From the NCBI RefSeq assembly GCF_011927955.1, contig NZ_JAATJN010000001.1:3968001-4032000 (forward strand): a stretch of DNA of 64,000 nucleotides, given 5' to 3'. Made by a program: the position numbers and the translations under genes. This stretch comes from Brevibacterium marinum. GTDB taxonomy: Bacteria > Actinomycetota > Actinomycetes > Actinomycetales > Brevibacteriaceae. How positions within the stretch are numbered: the stretch's first letter is position 1; each line of letters starts with the position of its first letter. Below are positions 59,788-64,000 of the stretch, piece by piece. Below the pieces are notes generated by a model that was given only the letters and a program-made list of their open reading frames with translations, was not told the DNA's origin and made no database searches.

Positions 59788-60135
59788 TCAGCCCCAGCCG
59801 ATCTCGTGGAGTCGTTCGTCATCGATTCCATAAAAGTGTGCGATCTCGTGGACGATGGTGACGACCATTTCACTGCGCAGATGGTCGCGGTCGTCGGCGA
59901 AGGCGATGAGGTTGTCGCGGTAGAGGAAGATGTTGTCCGGCAGCTCGAGGCCGGAGATGCCGCGCTCGCCCACCGGCGTCCCCTCGTAGAGTCCCAGCAG
60001 ATGGGGGTTGCCGTCCTCCGGACGGTCCTCGACGAAGAGTGCGACATTGTCCAGCTCGTCCGTGACACCTGCAGGAAGGTCATCAAGCGCCTCATCGAGG
60101 ATCGCTTCGAACTCTTCTTCACTGAGGTATTCCAT
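59788..60135 (-). CDS. Metallopeptidase family protein (minimal zincin)
   Basis: This 115-aa protein carries the zinc-binding HExxH motif in IVHEIAHFYGIDDERL, with a downstream His/Glu-containing segment, and the acidic start EYLSEEEFEAILDEALDDLP seen in the small actinobacterial zincin family. The role is unknown. The ATG at 60135 fits family length; the frame extends to 60480 without homology. Confidence 0.85.
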   Translation of the reverse strand: MEYLSEEEFEAILDEALDDLPAGVTDELDNVALFVEDRPEDGNPHLLGLYEGTPVGERGISGLELPDNIFLYRDNLIAFADDRDHLRSEMVVTIVHEIAHFYGIDDERLHEIGWG

Positions 60136-60228
60136 ACGTCCCACTCTAACGGGCGAGCCTCCGGGTGCCCTGAGACTGCGGCGCCGACTGCGCCAATGCA
60201 CCACTGCGCGGCAGGCGCGGGCAGTGCA

Positions 60229-60293
60229 GCCGTGAGCGTGGGCAGCGTTGCCGTGAGGGTGGGCAGTGGGCAGGGTTGCCGTGAGTGTGGGCA
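60229..60293. repeat. Three copies of a 16-base repeat
   Basis: GCCGTGAGCGTGGGCA at 60229-60244, the same with a G change at 60250-60265 and with a T change at 60278-60293. Spacing is 21 and 28 bases. The copies differ only at the ninth base. No function is known. Confidence 0.75.
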
Positions 60294-60340
60294 AACGGTC
60301 GATTACGCCGACATTTTCGACCGAATGCCCACTATGACGG

Positions 60341-60374
60341 CGCCGTGCCCGCGGTGGCGCCGTGCCCGCGGTGG
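60341..60374. repeat. Exact 17-base tandem duplication
   Basis: CGCCGTGCCCGCGGTGG occurs twice head-to-tail at 60341-60357 and 60358-60374. It is a non-coding tandem repeat in the same gap as the 16-base repeats. Confidence 0.8.
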
Positions 60375-60541
60375 CGGCGCGGGACTCGGGCGCGATCGGA
60401 CAGCCGATCAGACGGCCGACCCGACAGCCGCTGGAGCAATGGAATCGGTGTGACGGAGGACACTGGATATCGTTTTGCATTCAGCAAAACGGTTGGGATA
60501 AGCTTAACGTCGTTGCCCCGGGGAATCCGAGGACAACCTGG

Positions 60542-60614
<73 letters not shown>

Positions 60615-60669
60615 CGGTGTAAGATTGGAAAATCCGACACCACAACAGATAGAATAGTTACACCAGTTT

Positions 60670-60743
60670 GGCCCTGTAGCGCAGTTGGTTAGCGCGCCGC
60701 CCTGTCACGGCGGAGGTCGCCGGTTCGAGTCCGGTCAGGGTCG
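60670..60743 (+). tRNA. tRNA-Asp (anticodon GUC)
   Basis: A 74-base cloverleaf. Acceptor arms GGCCCTG and CAGGGTC, anticodon arm CCGCC-CTGTCAC-GGCGG and T loop TTCGAGT. It lies 55 bases after tRNA-Glu and is followed by a terminator-like hairpin. Confidence 0.95.
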
Positions 60744-60750
60744 CGGAGCA

Positions 60751-60780
60751 AAAGGCTCTTCTTCGGAAGGGCCTTTGTTT
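60751..60780 (+). terminator. Rho-independent terminator after tRNA-Asp
   Basis: An 11-bp stem (one G-U pair) with a TTCG tetraloop, AAAGGCTCTTC and GAAGGGCCTTT, is followed by a T-rich tail. Confidence 0.85.
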
Positions 60781-60811
60781 CTCTCAGCGTGCTTCGGCAT
60801 GTTGACGGCCC

Positions 60812-60884
60812 GGCTCTGTAGCTCAGTTGGTAGAGCGTTCGACTGAAAATCGAAAGGTCACCGGATCGACGCCGGTCGGAGCCA
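60812..60884 (+). tRNA. tRNA-Phe (anticodon GAA)
   Basis: A 73-base cloverleaf. Acceptor arms GGCTCTG and CGGAGCC, anticodon arm TTCGA-CTGAAAA-TCGAA. The T loop reads ATCGACG rather than the usual TTCGA, with intact stems around it (CCGG/CCGG). Because a terminator separates it from tRNA-Asp, it probably has its own promoter. Confidence 0.93.
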
Positions 60885-60895
60885 CAGCACAGAAG

Positions 60896-60929
60896 AACCC
60901 TCGAATTTCTACGGAGATTCGGGGGTTTT
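60896..60929 (+). terminator. Rho-independent terminator after tRNA-Phe
   Basis: An 11-bp stem with one wobble pair (AACCCTCGAAT and ATTCGGGGGTT) and a 10-base loop, followed by TTTT. Confidence 0.88.
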
Positions 60930-60961
60930 CTCTGTCCCGGCAGGGCATCTTCTCCTATTAT

Positions 60962-60973
60962 GTACTAACGTAC
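60962..60973 (+). promoter_or_regulatory. Possible operator upstream of the SDR gene
   Basis: GTAC-TAAC-GTAC, followed by a TTCGGTAAC segment, lies about 65 bases before the SDR start in an otherwise AT-rich stretch. It may be part of a larger regulator site. The arms are short, so the call is weak. Confidence 0.3.
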
Positions 60974-61035
60974 TGTTCGGTAACTCTCGTTCGCCGAGGT
61001 ATCCCTGAGACTGCATGATGCAAAGGAGCAACAAC

Positions 61036-61920
61036 ATGAAACATGGATCCCAAATCAACGGTTCGCGGGTGCTGATCACTGGTGCCGGCAGCGGGATCGG
61101 ACGCTTGATGGCCCTGGATGCCGCCGCGCGTGGAGCCTCGGAGATCCTGATCTGGGACCTCTCGGAAGAGCGTGGACAAAGCGTTCGAGATGAGATCGTG
61201 GCGACTGGGGCGAAGGCCCGTTCGTTCTCGGTCAATGTGGCCGATTCCGATCAGGTCGCGGTCGTCGCGGAAGCGACCGGGCCCGTGGATGTCCTCGTCA
61301 ACTGCGCCGGAGTCGTCACCGGCAAGAAGCTGCTGGATGCCGACGAAGAATCGATCCGGCGCGTCTTCGATGTCAACACTCTCGCCCTGTACTGGGTGAC
61401 ACGGGCCTTTCTGCCCGGAATGCTCGAACGTGACCGCGGCACAGTGGCCACGATCTCCAGCGCCGCAGGATTCACCGGCGTCGCCAAGCAGACCGACTAC
61501 TCGGCGAGCAAGTTCGCGGCGGTCGGCTTCACAGAGTCTCTGCGCAGTGAACTGCGCGCCGAAGGCAGCAACGTCCAGACTCTCGTCGTCTGCCCCTACT
61601 ACATCAACACCGGCATGTTCGAAGGCGTGCAGACCAAATTCCCCCGCCTTCTGCCGATCCTCGAAGAGACCAACGTCGCCACCAAAGTCATGGACTCCAT
61701 CGATTCCGGGCGCGAGCAGCTTGTCATGCCCTCGCTGGTCCGCATCCTGCCGGCAGCGCGAATGCTGCCGACAAGGCTGTTCGACAAAACGATGGACTTC
61801 CTCGGCGTCAACAAGACCATGGATCACTTCACGGGACGTCGGCCCATGACCCCGGAACCGAATACTGCCGCACCGGCCGAGGAAGTGGAGTCTGCCGCAC
61901 GATCCCAATTGCAGAATTGA
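61036..61920 (+). CDS. Short-chain dehydrogenase/reductase (RDH10/17-beta-HSD11-like)
   Basis: This 294-aa NAD(P)-dependent oxidoreductase has the Rossmann motif TGAGSGIG, the NVNTLALYWVTRAFLPGM stretch, ISSAAG and the catalytic YSASK, followed by a hydrophobic C-terminal region (about residues 230-260) typical of lipid- or retinol-active SDRs. AAAGGAG precedes the ATG at 61036. It may act on a long-chain alcohol or steroid-like substrate. It stands alone after the tRNA genes. Confidence 0.88.
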   Translation: MKHGSQINGSRVLITGAGSGIGRLMALDAAARGASEILIWDLSEERGQSVRDEIVATGAKARSFSVNVADSDQVAVVAEATGPVDVLVNCAGVVTGKKLLDADEESIRRVFDVNTLALYWVTRAFLPGMLERDRGTVATISSAAGFTGVAKQTDYSASKFAAVGFTESLRSELRAEGSNVQTLVVCPYYINTGMFEGVQTKFPRLLPILEETNVATKVMDSIDSGREQLVMPSLVRILPAARMLPTRLFDKTMDFLGVNKTMDHFTGRRPMTPEPNTAAPAEEVESAARSQLQN

Positions 61921-62021
61921 GGACGGACGCGGCCAGGTGGACAATGAGAGGAAGAGCATCGGCACCTAGGCCTCCGGAAGACCGACGCTCCTGAGACACC
62001 GAGCCTGCTGAGGAGGACGCC

Positions 62022-63005
62022 ATGGCCGTCACCGATCTGGTCCTCGAGGGCGGAGGGGCGAAGCTGCCCGGGCTCGTCGGCGCTGTCGATGCGCTGAGCT
62101 CGGCGGACTACTCCATCCATCGCATCGCCGGAACCTCGGCGGGTGCGATCGTCGGCGCACTGACCACCGCGGGCTTCCCGCCCGAGAACCTCATCGAGAC
62201 GATCCTCGACCAGGACTTCACGGACTTCGAGGACCTCGGCCCCGCCTTCCACCTCGTGCCGTGGCTCGGGAAGATCCAGGGGCTGCTGTTCCACAAGGGA
62301 ATGTATCTCGGCACTGCGCTCCACGACTTCCTCGCCGATGCCTTGGCCTCGCAGGGCATCCGCACCTGGGGAGACCTCCGCCTCCACGACCCGCACAGCG
62401 CCCTACCCTGGGAACGGCAGTATCGGCTCGTCGTCATCGTCTCCGACGTCTCTCGCGGCCGGATGCTGCGTCTGCCCTGGGACTACGAGTCCGCTCTCGG
62501 CCTCGACCCGGATTCGCAGTCCGTCGCCGAGGCGGTCTGTGCCTCGGCCGCGACGCCGTTCTTCTTCCGGCCACGGTCCTTGCCCGCAGCTGCAGGCGTG
62601 GCGGGCGGCAACTCGGTGCTCGGTGCCGATGGCGGGCTGCTCTCGAACTTCCCCGTCGACATCTTCGACCGCAAAGACGAGAGGCCTGCCCGCTGGCCGA
62701 CTCTGGGCGTGATGCTCTCAGCCAGGGAGCCGGCCGACACCCAGTGGCGGCCCAACGCGAACACGTATCAATACGTGATCTCGCTCCTGTCGACCATGAT
62801 CAATGCCCACGATCGACGTCATATCGATGAGCCCTCGGTCACCGATCGGACGATCTTCGTCGACACCTCCGGCCACAGCAGCACCGATTTCGCACTCACG
62901 CGGGAGGACAAGCTGGGGCTCATCGACGCTGGTCAGTCCGCTGCTGGGGAGTTCCTGAGCTCATGGGACTGGCAGGCGTGGAAGGAACGCTACGATCGAC
63001 ACTGA
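62022..63005 (+). CDS. Patatin-like phospholipase
   Basis: This 327-aa acyl hydrolase uses a Ser-Asp dyad: GTSAG near residue 38 holds the nucleophile Ser, DGGLLSNFP holds the Asp, and EGGGAKLPGLVGA is the oxyanion glycine loop. It probably acts on cytoplasmic or membrane lipids; no signal peptide is seen. GAGGAGGACGCC precedes the ATG. It is followed by an acidic-protein gene after 78 bases. Confidence 0.88.
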   Translation: MAVTDLVLEGGGAKLPGLVGAVDALSSADYSIHRIAGTSAGAIVGALTTAGFPPENLIETILDQDFTDFEDLGPAFHLVPWLGKIQGLLFHKGMYLGTALHDFLADALASQGIRTWGDLRLHDPHSALPWERQYRLVVIVSDVSRGRMLRLPWDYESALGLDPDSQSVAEAVCASAATPFFFRPRSLPAAAGVAGGNSVLGADGGLLSNFPVDIFDRKDERPARWPTLGVMLSAREPADTQWRPNANTYQYVISLLSTMINAHDRRHIDEPSVTDRTIFVDTSGHSSTDFALTREDKLGLIDAGQSAAGEFLSSWDWQAWKERYDRH

Positions 63006-63083
63006 CCAGGCAGCACCTGCGAGGAGGCCGTGGCCCGTGCGACAATGTGGGCGTCTGCAGGCATCACCACCGAAGGAGCGATC

Positions 63084-63593
63084 ATGAGCGATAACCCCAA
63101 CGATCCGACACAGTGGCAGGACGAACCCGAGATGGGTGGCGAACCGACCCTCGAAGAGCCCACGGCCGATGAGCTCAACGACCCGGAGCTCTTCGCCGCC
63201 GAAGTCGAAGCCGACGACGTCGACACGGAACTCGACGAACCCGAGACCGACGCCGCTGCCGGTGCCGCAGACATCGTCGAACCCGGCGCGGAGGGCCCGG
63301 ACGGAAGCGGCATCGAAGGTGCCGATGACGAACTCCTGGATGCGGAAGCTCCCGAAGACGGCAACGATGCGCCCGACATTCCGGGCGAATTCTCCTCCGA
63401 TGCCTCACCGGCCGCCGAACAGGGCAACCGTTTCGGAGACGAGATGGTCACTGAGGATCAGGACGAAGACGAAGTCGCCGCGCTCGCCGGCGACGGCCTC
63501 GACGTCGACGCCCTTGCCGACGACGGTGTCGAAGAGGTCGCCGTCATCGACGGCATGCCCGAGGTCATCGACGACAACTTCGACGAAGACTGA
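63084..63593 (+). CDS. Highly acidic hypothetical protein
   Basis: This 169-aa protein is dominated by Asp and Glu with Pro, Ala and Gly, has almost no Lys or Arg and no hydrophobic segment, and is probably disordered. I do not recognise the family. The ATG at 63084 follows GAAGGAGCG. It could bind cations, nucleic-acid proteins or other basic partners, but nothing in the sequence decides this. Confidence 0.65.
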   Translation: MSDNPNDPTQWQDEPEMGGEPTLEEPTADELNDPELFAAEVEADDVDTELDEPETDAAAGAADIVEPGAEGPDGSGIEGADDELLDAEAPEDGNDAPDIPGEFSSDASPAAEQGNRFGDEMVTEDQDEDEVAALAGDGLDVDALADDGVEEVAVIDGMPEVIDDNFDED

Positions 63594-63603
63594 GCCGCTG
63601 GGG

Positions 63604-64000
63604 CTAGTCGCCCAGCTCGGAGACCACCCGGTAGGACAGCACATTCGCTGTCTCTGCAGGGTGGTCTTCTCTCATTGTGCGCAGGGACGACAGCGCCGCT
63701 GACATCGCAGTTCGATAGAGAAGTGAGCCTGTGCTGATCCTGGCCACGCCCACCTCAGCGAATCGGCTGCGCGCGAAGCGCGGACTGGACAGCACATTGA
63801 TCGGCAGCGGGCAGGCGTCGACGATCCGAGCGATGACATCCAGGTCGAGGTCGCCGGGAACGAAGATCCCATCGGCCCCGGCATCGACATAGCATCGCAT
63901 CCGCTCGAGGGTGTCGCCGAGGCGATCCTGACCGGTCCAGTACGTGTCGATCCGCGCGTTGACGAACAGATCCGGATACGCTTCCTTGATCGCGGAGACC
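63604..64000 (-). CDS. Isocitrate lyase/PEP mutase family protein (C-terminal part, 5' end outside window)
   Basis: The visible part encodes the second half of a TIM-barrel enzyme of the isocitrate lyase/phosphonomutase family. It reads NARIDTYW, then RMRCYVDAGADGIFVPGDLD, PLPINVLS and VARISTGSLLYRTA. These match the 2-methylisocitrate lyase/PEP phosphonomutase-like group. The catalytic Cys loop would be in the missing part. The frame stays open to the window edge. Confidence 0.8.
   Translation of the reverse strand, partial: VSAIKEAYPDLFVNARIDTYWTGQDRLGDTLERMRCYVDAGADGIFVPGDLDLDVIARIVDACPLPINVLSSPRFARSRFAEVGVARISTGSLLYRTAMSAALSSLRTMREDHPAETANVLSYRVVSELGD

Larger units (their letters stand above)
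60136..60541. other. 406-base intergenic region with short repeats
   Basis: No gene was seen. It contains three copies of a 16-base GCCGTGAGNGTGGGCA unit (60229-60293) and an exact 17-base tandem repeat (60341-60374), then the likely promoter of the tRNA cluster. Confidence 0.6.

Noticed and set aside
60229..60374. CRISPR-like array
   Set aside because: Repeats are short, only three and two copies, spacers are 5-12 bases or absent, and no cas genes are present.

Overview
The window is high-GC DNA with dense, short-spaced genes, SipW-type surface proteins, IclR/TetR/GntR control of aromatic-acid genes and a 13E12-type HNH nuclease. This suggests an actinobacterium, most likely Brevibacterium or a close relative. 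That assignment is inferred from gene content and codon style; no search was possible.

Layout. 1-3.4 kb: an aromatic-acid MHS permease and a 3-hydroxybenzoate-type flavin monooxygenase. 3.5-11.7 kb: a membrane protein, an HNH nuclease, uridine kinase, a GntR regulator fused in frame to an HTH protein lying between near-perfect 20-bp inverted repeats, and bifunctional PutA. 11.9-17.3 kb: a benzoylformate (mandelate-type) operon with a divergent IclR regulator. 17.3-23.3 kb: a small alarmone synthetase, a reductase, a truncated SDR, an AbiE-like type IV toxin-antitoxin pair, a macro-domain protein and a glutamine amidotransferase. 23.3-26.5 kb: a translationally coupled SipW operon with three secreted substrates and a signal peptidase fused to an LPRTG-anchored domain. 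26.7-28.0 kb: TsuA/TsuB thiosulfate uptake. 28.3-33.7 kb: the protocatechuate operon pobA-pcaH-pcaG-pcaB-pcaL. 33.8-40.0 kb: two MFS carriers, a nitrobindin-like protein and an amino-acid ABC transporter. 40.0-49.1 kb: a CoA-dependent catabolic cluster of unknown substrate. 49.1-58.2 kb: amino-acid-related enzymes, namely a racemase-family protein, Orn/Lys/Arg decarboxylase, a ThDP enzyme, an amidohydrolase and a class III aminotransferase. 58.3-64 kb: housekeeping genes, tRNA-Glu, -Asp and -Phe, an SDR, a patatin and an acidic protein.

How the genes work together. 3-Hydroxybenzoate and 4-hydroxybenzoate hydroxylases both yield protocatechuate, which the pca operon opens and carries to 3-oxoadipate. 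The last steps (pcaIJ, pcaF) are not next to it. The benzoylformate operon feeds benzaldehyde and then benzoate. The 40-49 kb cluster has a transporter, CoA ligase, acyl-CoA dehydrogenase, hydratase and thiolase, a complete set for activation and beta-oxidation of an imported acid.

Most unusual items: the inverted-repeat element that ends at the GntR start codon, the signal peptidase fused to an anchored domain, the racemase-family gene without a canonical start and with altered active-site motifs, the AbiE-like pair with an operator at its start codon, and several long perfect palindromes. No CRISPR array, rRNA or prophage was seen.
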